DNA of 64,000 bases from Chloroflexota bacterium (GCA_021788625.1 JAJYKL010000001.1:1-64000), one strand, 5' to 3'. Counted from the stretch's first letter, positions 38,205-47,898 are shown. Notes: generated by a model not told the origin, from the letters alone. Numbers and translations: made by a program.

Positions 38205-40879
38205 TAACTTGCATCTCCATGGTTCTCGTGAGCTGACCAGAATGTGTTGATCTTCTCAACGAGCGGCAGCAGCTCCGGTGCGTCTAGATTGGGACTACGC
38301 TTGAAAACATCCTGAGCCTGCTCGCGAGCGAGCATCAACAAGTCGCGATCACTCAGACTTACCAGCCTTAACTCTGGCTCACCACTCTGGCGTGTACCGA
38401 AGAACTCGCCAGGACCTCGGAGCTCAAGATCTTTTTCCGCCAGCGTGAACCCATTTTGGGTGTTCACAATCGCTTGCAGGCGCTCATCACTTATCGCGTC
38501 ACTTTTATCAGCTATGAGGAGGCAGTAACTGCGAAACTCGCCGCGCCCGACGCGACCACGGAACTGGTGCAACTGAGACAGTCCGAAGCGCTCAGCACCC
38601 TCAATCATCATAACGGTTGCATTCGGTACGTCGATGCCCACCTCCACTACCGAGGTACTGACTAAAATATCCAGTTCTCCACGCGCAAAAGCACTCATTA
38701 CCTCGTCCTTTTCCGTCGGCTTCATTCGCCCGTGCAGCAGCCCAAGTTTCAGGTTTGGGAAGATATCACGTTGTAAGCGGGCATGTTCCTCAACAGCGGC
38801 TTTGGCTTCCACCTTTTCCGACTCCTCCACAAGTGGGCATATGATAAACGCCTGGCGCCCTGTCGCTGCCTGCTGCTGGACGAATGAATATGCGCGTTCG
38901 CGCTCGACAGGTGCAAACCAATGCGTCTCGATTGGCTGGCGGCCGGGTGGCATCTCATCCAATATCGTATTGTCCAAATCACCGTACAGGGTCAGCGAAA
39001 GTGTGCGGGGAATCGGAGTGGCTGTCATGACAAGGGTATGGGGATTGGCTTCGTAACCTTTAGATCGCAGCGCTTTACGCTGTTCGACGCCGAAGCGGTG
39101 TTGCTCATCTACCACTACGAGTCCCAGGCGTTTAAAGGCTACCCCCTCCTGGATGAGTGCATGAGTGCCAATAGCCACCTGTGCAGTACCCTCGGCCAGG
39201 CTATCATAAATATCGCGCTTATCACTCGCCCGAACGCTTCCCGTTAACAGACGAACCTGAGGTGGTTGGATTACACCTTTTTCTGCCATGGCGTCGAAGA
39301 GCTTCTTGAGGTTGGCATAATGCTGCTCTGCCAGTATTTCGGTTGGCGCCATCAGAGCCGATTGGGCCCCAGCATTGGAGGCGAGTGCCATAGCCAGTGC
39401 AGCGACAGCCGTTTTACCAGATCCCACGTCACCCTGCAGAAGACGGTGCATTGCGATGGGACGCTGCAGATCCAAAGCAATTTCCTGGATCGCTCGATCC
39501 TGAGCGCTGGTGAGTACGTAGGGTAGGGAGCCTTTCAACGCCGTAAGCAGGTCTGGATCGAAAGCCAGCGCCTGGGCAGGTTCGCCTTGCCAATCCTGGC
39601 GTTGTTTGAGCACTGCCATCTGCAGGATAAATAATTCGTCGAAAGCCAGTCGACGACGCGCCCGCTCCTTTAGTTCCAGATCGCGCGGCCAGTGAATTTC
39701 ACGCAGCGCGTCGGTAATGCCCATGAGGCCCACGGATCGCCGTACCTCGACAGGCAGGAACTCCGGCACCTGTGAGGGCCAATAGTCCACTAACCTTTTC
39801 ATCATGCGGCGCACGAATAGGGGTTGTAGCCCCTCCGTCAACCGGTATATGGGTACGATATTGCCGCCGATGACCCACTCCTTCTCGGCTGGTTCATACG
39901 CCGGGTTCTGAAAAGTAAGCTTGCCTAAATACTCGGTTACCTGGCCGCTGATGACAAGCTCGCGTCCTACCTGAAAATTCCTCATCATCAGGTCCACCAT
40001 GCGTTCACTGGTGAACCACGAACATTCAATTGAGCCTGACTGATCCTCCAGTACGACACGAATGATGAACAAACCTGATTTCGTGCGGTGTTTCCATGAC
40101 GATGAGATTCTGCCGATGAGGGTCACTGATTCGCCATAATTGAGCTGGTTGATCGTTTTAAGCGTGCTGTAATCGTCATAGCGGACCGGGAAAAAGTACA
40201 GCAAATCGCGAATTGTGGAAACACCTAACCTGGCAAAACGTTGGGCGTTGATCTCACCGACACCGAACAGGCTACTCACAGGTGCATCCAGACCCAAGCC
40301 AGGATATTGGCGTACGTTGGTATGGGAGGTATGTCGGGGTTGTAATTGATCAAGCTGTCGCCGTGTAGGCACGGGACGAGTAGTTCTGGATAGTGGCTTG
40401 ACAGCCGGTTGAGCTGACAAGTTCTCAGCCTGGTTGGCTATCGGTTTGGATTCCTCCGCAGAAGTTACCGGTGCGAAATCTGGCGGCGTGCCACGGGCAG
40501 TCCGGTCGTGTTCGATACGATGGGAAAACTGTGGCGCAGAGTGTGAAACTTCACTCTTCGGTGGTGAGGCAGGTGGCTCATTTCTGGCAGATGCCTGCGG
40601 CGCGCGAGTAGCATGTGACTGTAAAACGGGCGCTTGCAGCCGGTTAATAAGCGCTGACAGAGCTGCCCTGCGGGTCGAGACATCGGCTGCAGCGCTATAG
40701 GCGCGCATCTCATCAGCAATGGTCTGGGCCCAGACGGAGTCGATGCCGAACTTGGCGGCGTCGGCAAGCCAGGCATTGGTAAAAGAAGCCAGACCGCGCG
40801 TGACAGCCTTATCCTGATAACCTCTCTCTGCCTCAAGTTTTAGAACCTTTGCGAGTTTATCTGTGGCGCTGTTTGGCAT
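38204..40879 (-). CDS. recG: ATP-dependent DNA helicase RecG with N-terminal extension
   Basis: An 891-residue branch-migrating helicase that reverses stalled forks. The wedge (OB) domain contains LIGRISSSWKHRTKSGLFII. Helicase motifs: Walker A GDVGSGKTAVA with K489, Walker B VVDEQHRFGV, MTATPIPRT, and QFRGRVGRGEFRSYC (motif VI). The C-terminal TRG-like segment has LRGPGEFFGTRQSGEPEL. About 190 extra residues precede the core compared with E. coli; residues ~100-190 are Ser/Pro/Ala-rich and probably disordered. Confidence 0.95.
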   Translation of the reverse strand: MPNSATDKLAKVLKLEAERGYQDKAVTRGLASFTNAWLADAAKFGIDSVWAQTIADEMRAYSAAADVSTRRAALSALINRLQAPVLQSHATRAPQASARNEPPASPPKSEVSHSAPQFSHRIEHDRTARGTPPDFAPVTSAEESKPIANQAENLSAQPAVKPLSRTTRPVPTRRQLDQLQPRHTSHTNVRQYPGLGLDAPVSSLFGVGEINAQRFARLGVSTIRDLLYFFPVRYDDYSTLKTINQLNYGESVTLIGRISSSWKHRTKSGLFIIRVVLEDQSGSIECSWFTSERMVDLMMRNFQVGRELVISGQVTEYLGKLTFQNPAYEPAEKEWVIGGNIVPIYRLTEGLQPLFVRRMMKRLVDYWPSQVPEFLPVEVRRSVGLMGITDALREIHWPRDLELKERARRRLAFDELFILQMAVLKQRQDWQGEPAQALAFDPDLLTALKGSLPYVLTSAQDRAIQEIALDLQRPIAMHRLLQGDVGSGKTAVAALAMALASNAGAQSALMAPTEILAEQHYANLKKLFDAMAEKGVIQPPQVRLLTGSVRASDKRDIYDSLAEGTAQVAIGTHALIQEGVAFKRLGLVVVDEQHRFGVEQRKALRSKGYEANPHTLVMTATPIPRTLSLTLYGDLDNTILDEMPPGRQPIETHWFAPVERERAYSFVQQQAATGRQAFIICPLVEESEKVEAKAAVEEHARLQRDIFPNLKLGLLHGRMKPTEKDEVMSAFARGELDILVSTSVVEVGIDVPNATVMMIEGAERFGLSQLHQFRGRVGRGEFRSYCLLIADKSDAISDERLQAIVNTQNGFTLAEKDLELRGPGEFFGTRQSGEPELRLVSLSDRDLLMLAREQAQDVFKRSPNLDAPELLPLVEKINTFWSAHENHGDAS

Positions 40880-40916
40880 AAATAAGAATGTTTCCCACGA
40901 TGATTACGCGTGCGAA

Positions 40917-41765
40917 TTATACGTCGGCTAGCATCGCCAACCCAATTGCCATCGGTCCTACATGTGCACCGAGGACCGGTGTTACCTGAATGTCATATTG
41001 TTTATTGTGTGGCACCAGGTCAGTGCAGTTTTCCCGCAGCATGGTGATATCGTGCCCCTGACCCATCGTCGTGTATAAAACGGAAAGATGCTGTACATGG
41101 CGATGCATGTGTGCCAGTTCAACCAGCCGGCTCAATCCGCGAGCCCGTGTACGGACGCGGTCAATCTGCTCGACCAGTCCGTTTCGTACACAGAGCAGTA
41201 TCTTTAGTTGCAGCATGTCTCCCAAGCCGGCCAGCATGGCATTCGCCCGTCCACTGCGTCGCAGATATCGCAATGTATCGACGACAGCATAGATACGGAC
41301 GTGCGGACGTAGCATTTCTATCTGACGAACCACCTCGTCTGTGGGAGATCCGTGCTGGGCCATTTGCGCCGCCCTGATCACCAAGGAGCCGAGGCCCATG
41401 GTAACCGATTCGGAGTCGACGATGGAAACATGAATTCCTTCATCCGCGACTTCATGGGCGGCCATGCCTGCTACCTCGGGCAGTACGCTAAAGCGCCTGT
41501 TCAGGTGAATGGAGATGACCTCACTGGCTCCTGTTGCCTTCGCCGCGCGGTAGGCGCTCTTGAAGACGTCGACGGATGGAGCGGCGGTGCGAGGAATTTC
41601 ACGATAGGCATCCAGGTGCCTATAGAACTGCTGGCGACTGAGCGTCACGCCATCCAGGTAGGAAGTGCCGTCGATCTCGACAATAACGGGCACCATGCCT
41701 ATATCCAGTTCACGCGCGGCATCGAGAGGAACGTCGGATGTCGAGTCGGTGACGATTTTAACCAT
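40917..41765 (-). CDS. DegV family fatty-acid-binding protein
   Basis: A 282-residue DegV protein. It starts MVKIVTDSTSDVPLDAAREL, with the DSTSD motif that binds the fatty-acid carboxylate together with later serines. PRTAAPSVDVFKSAYRAA, SIHLNRRFS, VSIVDSESVTMGLGSLVI and YLRRSGRANAMLA are standard family blocks. In Firmicutes such proteins (FakB) present fatty acids to the kinase FakA; no fakA is seen here. It stands 37 bp from recG on the same strand. Confidence 0.93.
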   Translation of the reverse strand: MVKIVTDSTSDVPLDAARELDIGMVPVIVEIDGTSYLDGVTLSRQQFYRHLDAYREIPRTAAPSVDVFKSAYRAAKATGASEVISIHLNRRFSVLPEVAGMAAHEVADEGIHVSIVDSESVTMGLGSLVIRAAQMAQHGSPTDEVVRQIEMLRPHVRIYAVVDTLRYLRRSGRANAMLAGLGDMLQLKILLCVRNGLVEQIDRVRTRARGLSRLVELAHMHRHVQHLSVLYTTMGQGHDITMLRENCTDLVPHNKQYDIQVTPVLGAHVGPMAIGLAMLADV

Positions 41766-41836
41766 AGAGGCGAGTTATCATGCGTGTCCTGCGGGCGCCA
41801 GCAAGCTCATGCGGCCGTTTTCCACTGTCTCCAAGT

Positions 41837-42874
41837 CTAGCTTTGAGCAAACGTGTCAATCATGAGCTTTACGTCACTCAATGGATACAGGACCGGGCAT
41901 GTGCAGCCATTCGCGCGGTAGTCCTCCACTTTACGACGCACCTCATCGGGTGTTCCGCTGGCCGTGATCAACTGAACAACATTATCGGGCACCAGTGTAG
42001 CCGCGCGATCGATCTGCTCTTCCGTAGCAGGCCATGTAAGTACTCGTTGGATGGCTTCCAGCAGGTCACGATCAACCCCACTGGCGCGCATGATATGAGG
42101 TTGTTGGCCCAGGTATTGGGTTACCAGTCTACGTGCGCCATCCAGCGCCTTCTTTCGGTCGTGATCGACGCTACACACTACCAGCTGAGGTCTATCGATA
42201 TCATCCAGCACTTTACCCGCGCGCTGAGCTCCTTTTTCCAGCAGGTGAAGTGCTCGTTCATTGTAACCAGGCGCTACGAGGTAATTCAATACGATTCCAT
42301 CACCAATCTCACCTGTCAATTCCACCATCTGATCACCCGTGGCACCGATGTAGATGGGTATATGGCGTGCCTCACGCCGGCCGTGCACAATGTCCAATTC
42401 CACCCCTTCCATGTTGACAAACTCACCGTGGAATGTGACTCGTTTCATGGCCAGCAGGTCACGTACCACCGTGACGCACTCGCGCATTGCCTTGAGAGGT
42501 CTGCTTCGAGTGATGCCTACATTTTTAGCCAGCGGATCCCACCAGGCTCCGATTCCGCAGATAATGCGCCCTGGCGCTAGATCGTCGAGGGTCAGGAATG
42601 TCGCGGCGATCAGCGCCGCGTTACGCGTCCAGTTGTTGATGACGCCGCTCCCCACTTTGATACGATCCGTCACTGCGGCATATGCCGACATGGGTACGAT
42701 GGCGTCGCGTACCAGGCGCGACTCAGCCTGCCAGACGGCCTCAAAACCTTGTCTTTCAGCATACTGAACATATTGCATGCTTTCGCGTAAGGGGTGCGCA
42801 TCCTGTAAATACAGTGCAATGCGGGAACGGGAAGTAATTGGTTGGGGACTTTTCAGTGTACTATTGACCGGCAT
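41837..42874 (-). CDS. LLM-class flavin/F420-dependent oxidoreductase
   Basis: A 345-residue luciferase-like barrel. The segment [20 protein letters not shown] starts the barrel; [34 protein letters not shown] and [20 protein letters not shown] match the F420-dependent methylene-tetrahydromethanopterin-reductase-like subgroup. ATG at 42874 is chosen; the frame's farther start (43057) would lie inside infA on the other strand. The first codons overlap the -35 element of the infA promoter. Substrate unknown. Confidence 0.88.
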   Translation of the reverse strand: MPVNSTLKSPQPITSRSRIALYLQDAHPLRESMQYVQYAERQGFEAVWQAESRLVRDAIVPMSAYAAVTDRIKVGSGVINNWTRNAALIAATFLTLDDLAPGRIICGIGAWWDPLAKNVGITRSRPLKAMRECVTVVRDLLAMKRVTFHGEFVNMEGVELDIVHGRREARHIPIYIGATGDQMVELTGEIGDGIVLNYLVAPGYNERALHLLEKGAQRAGKVLDDIDRPQLVVCSVDHDRKKALDGARRLVTQYLGQQPHIMRASGVDRDLLEAIQRVLTWPATEEQIDRAATLVPDNVVQLITASGTPDEVRRKVEDYRANGCTCPVLYPLSDVKLMIDTFAQS

Positions 42875-42892
42875 TTTACTGTCGCCTATAAT
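42864..42892 (+). promoter_or_regulatory. Sigma-70-type promoter of infA
   Basis: TTGACC (42864-42869) and a perfect TATAAT (42887-42892) are separated by 17 bp. Predicted transcription starts near 42899, giving a leader of about 42 nt before the infA ATG. The -35 hexamer lies inside the first codons of the opposing oxidoreductase gene. Confidence 0.85.
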
Positions 42893-42940
42893 GACAATAA
42901 CTGTTTTTTGCAGTTGACCAATTTTTATATAAAGGACCAA

Positions 42941-43213
42941 ATGGCACGAAATCAAAAGGACGAATATAAACAAAAAGAAGGCATGATTGAGGTCGAGGGT
43001 GAAGTGATTGAAGCCTTGCCCGGGACCATGTTCAAAGTACGTATCGAAGGCGGGCACGAAGTGCTCACTACACTGGCTGGGAAATTGCGCAAATATTACA
43101 TCCGCATACTCCTGGGCGACCGGGTAAAAGTGGAGCTTTCACCTTATGATCTCACACGCGGGCGCATTACCTATCGTATGCATTCCAATCGCGGCAGTAG
43201 TCAGCAAATGTAG
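42941..43213 (+). CDS. infA: Translation initiation factor IF-1
   Basis: A 90-residue S1/OB-fold protein that binds the ribosomal A site during initiation. The start is ATG at 42941 ([20 protein letters not shown]) with AAAGGA at 42931-42936; a longer upstream frame is not used. The core [40 protein letters not shown] and TRGRITYR is diagnostic. It is monocistronic here, away from the ribosomal-protein operons where infA usually sits, and converges on prmA with a 10-bp gap. Confidence 0.96.
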   Translation: MARNQKDEYKQKEGMIEVEGEVIEALPGTMFKVRIEGGHEVLTTLAGKLRKYYIRILLGDRVKVELSPYDLTRGRITYRMHSNRGSSQQM

Positions 43214-43223
43214 CCAGTTAATC

Positions 43224-44135
43224 TCATCGGACGCTCGCTTCACATACCAAGCAAGCCCAATCTGAGATTTGCTTTATCTCAGTTAGTCGCATTCCCGACC
43301 GACTTATGGCATCTTTTACTTGCGGCGTTTGTGCCTCCAGAATCCCCGAAAAGACAAAACGCCTGCCAAACCTGGTCAGTCCGTTATCGATCATTTTCGT
43401 TATGACACCGGCCAGAATATTGGCAACCACAATGTCATAAACACCAGTTCCTCGTTCGAAAGAGCCTGCCTCGATCTGCACCTGTCTCTGAACATCATTT
43501 TTCTGGATGTTCTCGCGGCTCACCCGCACAGCCTCCTCATCGATATCTACACCCAACACTTCATTAGCTCCCAGACGGGCAGCCAGAATGGATAACAGAG
43601 CTGATCCGCTCCCCACATCCAGCACGCGCATCCCAGGCTTTACTAACTCTTCGAGCGCCATCGCACACAACTGAGTGGTGGGATGCAGCCCTGTGCCAAA
43701 GGCAAGTCCTGGGTCAAGAGAAATAACGATATCGCCAGGCTCGGGGGCAATCTCGATCCAGGACGGCCGCACCATGATGTGTTTACCGATGTGGAGCGGC
43801 TTGAATGCAACCTTCCACGCTTCGGACCAATCCGAGTTTGCAATGGTGCGGTACGATGGAAGAGGTACGGGGAGTACCAGGTTCAAGCAGCGCAAGGCAT
43901 ATTCCACCTTCTGACGGCGCTCTTCCGTGGAACCGTCTAATGGAAGGTATCCGCGCACAATCACTGGACCTTTGGCCACCTCATCTTCCCAGCGATCGAT
44001 TGTTGTGTCATCGGTGTTTATCTGTTCCATCGCCACACCGCCTTCGACATAGGGATAGATCGCTTCACTGATTGCCTCGGCAATTTCGTGGTTTGTCTTG
44101 ATGGATATTTCCAGCCATTGCGTATTGTTACTCAC
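43224..44135 (-). CDS. prmA: Ribosomal protein L11 methyltransferase
   Basis: A 303-residue SAM-dependent enzyme that trimethylates L11. The N-terminal substrate-recognition domain (about 1-95) precedes the Rossmann domain with DPGLAFGTGLHPTTQLCAMA, VLDVGSGSALLSILAARLGA, VDIDEEAVRVSREN and the catalytic-region motif VVANILAGVI (NxLA). Length matches the family. Divergent from ppk1. Confidence 0.94.
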   Translation of the reverse strand: MSNNTQWLEISIKTNHEIAEAISEAIYPYVEGGVAMEQINTDDTTIDRWEDEVAKGPVIVRGYLPLDGSTEERRQKVEYALRCLNLVLPVPLPSYRTIANSDWSEAWKVAFKPLHIGKHIMVRPSWIEIAPEPGDIVISLDPGLAFGTGLHPTTQLCAMALEELVKPGMRVLDVGSGSALLSILAARLGANEVLGVDIDEEAVRVSRENIQKNDVQRQVQIEAGSFERGTGVYDIVVANILAGVITKMIDNGLTRFGRRFVFSGILEAQTPQVKDAISRSGMRLTEIKQISDWACLVCEASVR

Positions 44136-44235
44136 TTACGCACCACCACCTGCGCCGCAACCATCTGGCGCTACCCCCGATTGTATCAAGCCTCGAGCTG
44201 ATGAGCCACAGGCGCGAACAGATACAATACGGGTG

Positions 44236-46290
44236 ATGTTTGAGCGGTTCCCATCATCCAGCTATATTAATCGCGAGCTGAGCTGGATAGAGTTCAACGA
44301 GCGTGTGCTGCAGGAGGCGTGCGATACCAGCCACCCGCCCTTGGAGCGCGCCAAATTTCTATCCATTTTTGCTACGAACCTCGACGAATTCTTCATGATT
44401 CGCGTCTCGGGCTTAAAAAAACAGATCGCCGCCGAAGTCACCGAAGTTACCCCTGATGGCAACACCCCCGGTGCCACACTGGATCAAATCGTCAGCAAGC
44501 TGACACCGTTGCTCGAGGAGCAAACACGTGTATGGAACGACGACGTGAAGCCGCTTCTGTGCGAGCACGGTGTGTGTGTGCTCAACTATGACGAGCTGGA
44601 TGAAGTTCAGCGTGCCCGGTCTAAGGAGTATTTTAATAGCGAGGTGTTCCCGGTTCTCACCCCGCTGGCTTTCGATCCGGGTCACCCCTTCCCATTAATC
44701 AGCAACCTCAGCCTGAGCCTGGCGGTCGTAGTCCGTGATGACAAGGATCGGGAGCGATTCGCCCGGGTTAAGGTACCTCCTTCGTTGCCGCGCTTCGTCC
44801 AGCTCAGCGACTGCGCAGAGGCGGTTGACGACGGATGCCGGCACTACTTTGTCTGGCTGGATCAATTAATTGCTGAGAATATCGCCGCGCTTTTTCCCGG
44901 CATGGCTGTTCAGGGTACCTACGCCTTCCGTGTCACTCGAGATACGGATATTGAGTTGCAGGAAGATGAGGCAGGTGATCTGCTGTCGACCATCGAGCGT
45001 GTCATGCAGGATCGCCGGTTCGGGTCGGTGGTGCGGTTGGAAGTCGCTCAGAATATGCCCGACCGTGTGCGCGATATTCTTGTTCAAAACCTGGAGATTG
45101 ATCTGCGCGATGTATATCGGGTCGATGGTGCGCTTAGCTTAAGTAATCTGATGGAGTTGACCCGGCTTCCGCTGCCTAAACTGAAGGATCCACTTTTTAC
45201 ACCACGCCTGCCTCCAGCCCTGGCTTCTGGAGAAGATATCTTTAGCCAGATTCGGCAAAGTGACATCCTGCTGCACCACCCATACGATTCGTTCGCGCCT
45301 GTGGTGGACTTCATCCGCGCGGCTGCACGCGACCCATTGGTGCTCACGATCAAAATCACGCTCTACCGCGTGGGAACCAACTCGCCTGTGGTGCAGGCGC
45401 TGATTGACGCAGTACAGAATGGCAAGCAAGTTGCTGTCCTGGTTGAGCTGAAAGCGCGTTTTGATGAGGAGAACAACATTCAATGGGCCAGGGCACTGGA
45501 AGATGAGGGGGTGCATGTCGTATATGGTCTGCAGGGGTTGAAAGTGCACTGCAAGGTGGCACTGGTAGTGCGACGCGAGCATGACGGGTTACGCCGCTAT
45601 GTGCATCTAGGTACTGGTAACTACAACGCCACCACGGCACGTATCTATACCGATCTCGGCATGTTTACGTGTCGCACCGATATCGGCGAGGATGCTTCCG
45701 ATGTATTCAATCTGCTGACAGGCTACTCGCGCCAGCGCGAGTTCCGTGAGTTGCACGTGGCGCCGGTGAATCTGCGCAGCAAACTCATTGACCTCATTGA
45801 GCGTGAAATTGAACTGCATAACAAGTATGGAGGCGGGCATCTTATTTTCAAAATGAACTCGCTGGTGGATCCTGAGATGATTGGCGAGTTGTATCACGCT
45901 TCGCAGGCAGGTGTTCGAGTCGATCTGATTGCGCGAGGCATATGCTGCCTACGCCCGCAACAACCTGGTATCAGTGACAACATCCGGGTCATCAGTATTG
46001 TAGGTCGCTTCCTGGAACATACGCGTGTCTATTATTTCCACAACAATGGTGATGAAGAGGTCTACGCCGGCAGTGCTGACCTCATGCCCCGAAACCTGGA
46101 CCGTCGAGTCGAGACGGTGTGGCCAATTAGCGACCCACGGCTACGTAATCGTGTACGCGACGAGATCCTGCTGCTGGAATTACGTGACAACGTCAAAGCA
46201 CGTGAACTGGATGCGGGCGGCACCTACCATTTCGTTGCTCACCGGGATGGTGCGCCGCTTGTTAATGCACAGGAGGAGTTACTCAGGTAA
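44236..46290 (+). CDS. ppk1: Polyphosphate kinase 1
   Basis: A 684-residue enzyme that reversibly polymerises the gamma phosphate of ATP into polyphosphate. It starts YINRELSWIEFNERVLQEA with FATNLDEFFMIRVSGLKKQI. The autophosphorylated histidine is H457 in YVHLGTGNYNATTARIYTD; the second conserved histidine is H595 in FLEHTRVYYF, followed by AGSADLMPRNLDRRVE. ATG at 44236 is chosen; the frame to 44098 would run into prmA. A ROK-kinase/GmhA fusion follows 36 bp later on the same strand. Confidence 0.96.
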   Translation: MFERFPSSSYINRELSWIEFNERVLQEACDTSHPPLERAKFLSIFATNLDEFFMIRVSGLKKQIAAEVTEVTPDGNTPGATLDQIVSKLTPLLEEQTRVWNDDVKPLLCEHGVCVLNYDELDEVQRARSKEYFNSEVFPVLTPLAFDPGHPFPLISNLSLSLAVVVRDDKDRERFARVKVPPSLPRFVQLSDCAEAVDDGCRHYFVWLDQLIAENIAALFPGMAVQGTYAFRVTRDTDIELQEDEAGDLLSTIERVMQDRRFGSVVRLEVAQNMPDRVRDILVQNLEIDLRDVYRVDGALSLSNLMELTRLPLPKLKDPLFTPRLPPALASGEDIFSQIRQSDILLHHPYDSFAPVVDFIRAAARDPLVLTIKITLYRVGTNSPVVQALIDAVQNGKQVAVLVELKARFDEENNIQWARALEDEGVHVVYGLQGLKVHCKVALVVRREHDGLRRYVHLGTGNYNATTARIYTDLGMFTCRTDIGEDASDVFNLLTGYSRQREFRELHVAPVNLRSKLIDLIEREIELHNKYGGGHLIFKMNSLVDPEMIGELYHASQAGVRVDLIARGICCLRPQQPGISDNIRVISIVGRFLEHTRVYYFHNNGDEEVYAGSADLMPRNLDRRVETVWPISDPRLRNRVRDEILLLELRDNVKARELDAGGTYHFVAHRDGAPLVNAQEELLR

Positions 46291-46326
46291 CCGACATGGG
46301 CGGTGCTGACCTGACCTAGACTACTC

Positions 46327-47850
46327 ATGGACACAATCATTGGACTGGATATTGGCGGAACTAAAACGGCCATCCTGGAAGGTACCTACGAGGCTGACAT
46401 ACTGCAGCGGCATGAGATCCCAACCCAGGCACAAGATGGTTTTCCCGTCACCTTCGAACGAATATGTGCAGAAGTCGAATCCATCATGCAGACCGCCAAG
46501 CAATTGGGGCGCATGATCGGTGCTGTGAGTGTCTCAATCGGAGGGCCGCTCAAGATTGACGAAGGCATCATCCTCGCGCCACCACACCTGCCCCATTGGG
46601 TAAACGTGCCACTGAAAACCCTCCTCGCCCAACGCTTCAACCTGCCTGTATTCGTAGAACATGATGGTAATGCCGGCGCGCTGGCAGAGTATTTTTTTGG
46701 AGCAGGTCGAGGCGCTCGAAATATCATTTTTCTCACGGCCGGTACAGGGCTGGGAGGCGGTTTCATCATCGAAGGACAGCTGTATCGAGGGACGACCGAC
46801 ACCGCCGGAGAGGTTGGCCATATCCGTCTCGCCAATGAAGGACCCATGGAATATGGCAAGGCTGGATCATGGGAGGCTTTTTGTAGCGGCGAGGGAATGT
46901 TGAAACTGGCGCAATCGATGTTCCCAGGGCATTATCCTGATGCACTGACCACGCGTGACCTGGTTGATGCGGCGCTCGAAGGAGACGAGATCGCCAGGCA
47001 GGTAATCCATAAATCGGGCGAGTGGTTGGGCCGTGGGCTGGCCGTGCTGATTGACACGCTGAACCCGCAAGTGGTGGTATTGGGCAGTCTGGGCGGAGCC
47101 CTGGGCGACTTGTTTTTACAGCCTGCACGTGATGTAGTATTGGCCGAGTGCCTGCCGCAGCCTGCGGATGCATGCCGCATCGTGCCAGCGCAACTGGGCA
47201 CCCGGCTGGGCGATGTGGCGGCACTGATCGCGGCGATTCACATGCACCGGCAGTCTACGGCGGCTCCGAGTCCCACCATCTCGACGCCGTCTAGCGCACT
47301 GGCTGTAACCTTGCAGGATAGCCTGCGAGTTCAGATGCGCATGAGCGATATTGCCGAGGTGATTGAGAAGTCGGCCAGAGCAATATGCCGGGCCTTGCAG
47401 GACGGGCGCAAGGTGATTGTTTTTGGGAATGGAGGGAGTGCCACTCAGGCACAACATCTGGCAGGCGAGCTGGTGGGCAAATATGGTCCAGCTCGTAAGT
47501 CACTACCGTCCATCGCATTAACAGCCGACTCGGGTGTTGTGACCTGCATTGCGAATGACTTCGGTTATGAGCATGTTTTCTCGCGTCAGGTCGAGGCGTT
47601 CGCCCAACCCGGTGACGTGGTGATCGGCATTACTACCAGTGGCAGGTCTTTGAATGTGATTCAGGGATTGGATGCCGGACGAGAGAGAGGTGCAGTGACG
47701 GTTGCCATGACTGGAGAGCGCGGTCTGGTCGGCTCCAGTGCGGATTTTGTTATCCCTGTACCCAGTGGTAATACAGCGCGCATCCAGGAAGGGCATGCCT
47801 TCATCGTTCACTACTGGTGTGATGTCATCGATGCAGAGTTTACCAAGTAG
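46327..47850 (+). CDS. ROK-family sugar kinase fused to GmhA-type phosphosugar isomerase
   Basis: A 507-residue two-domain protein. The ROK domain (about 1-305) has the phosphate loop GLDIGGTKTAI, catalytic D113 in VEHDGNAGALAEY, TAGTGLGGGFII and GEVGHI. The zinc-binding CxCGxxGC motif of most ROK kinases is replaced by a stretch with Met-Glu-Tyr-Gly and Gly-Ser. After a linker (about 306-335), the SIS domain has VIVFGNGGSATQAQHLAGEL, IANDFGYEHVFSRQVEAFA, GITTSGRSLNVI and TARIQEGHAFIVH, as in sedoheptulose-7-phosphate isomerase. It is downstream of ppk1 (36 bp). The pairing suggests phosphorylation and isomerisation of one sugar; which sugar is unknown. Confidence 0.9.
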   Translation: MDTIIGLDIGGTKTAILEGTYEADILQRHEIPTQAQDGFPVTFERICAEVESIMQTAKQLGRMIGAVSVSIGGPLKIDEGIILAPPHLPHWVNVPLKTLLAQRFNLPVFVEHDGNAGALAEYFFGAGRGARNIIFLTAGTGLGGGFIIEGQLYRGTTDTAGEVGHIRLANEGPMEYGKAGSWEAFCSGEGMLKLAQSMFPGHYPDALTTRDLVDAALEGDEIARQVIHKSGEWLGRGLAVLIDTLNPQVVVLGSLGGALGDLFLQPARDVVLAECLPQPADACRIVPAQLGTRLGDVAALIAAIHMHRQSTAAPSPTISTPSSALAVTLQDSLRVQMRMSDIAEVIEKSARAICRALQDGRKVIVFGNGGSATQAQHLAGELVGKYGPARKSLPSIALTADSGVVTCIANDFGYEHVFSRQVEAFAQPGDVVIGITTSGRSLNVIQGLDAGRERGAVTVAMTGERGLVGSSADFVIPVPSGNTARIQEGHAFIVHYWCDVIDAEFTK

Positions 47851-47898
47851 ATGAGGATGCGTGCACCATAGAGCTGCGCATTCTCGATCCGGTTGAAA

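Noticed and set aside
42875-43057. N-terminal extension of the LLM oxidoreductase
   Set aside because: It would overlap infA and its promoter on the other strand; family similarity begins after 42874.
44098-44235. N-terminal extension of ppk1
   Set aside because: It overlaps prmA and does not resemble the family; the ATG at 44236 leads directly into the conserved N-terminus.
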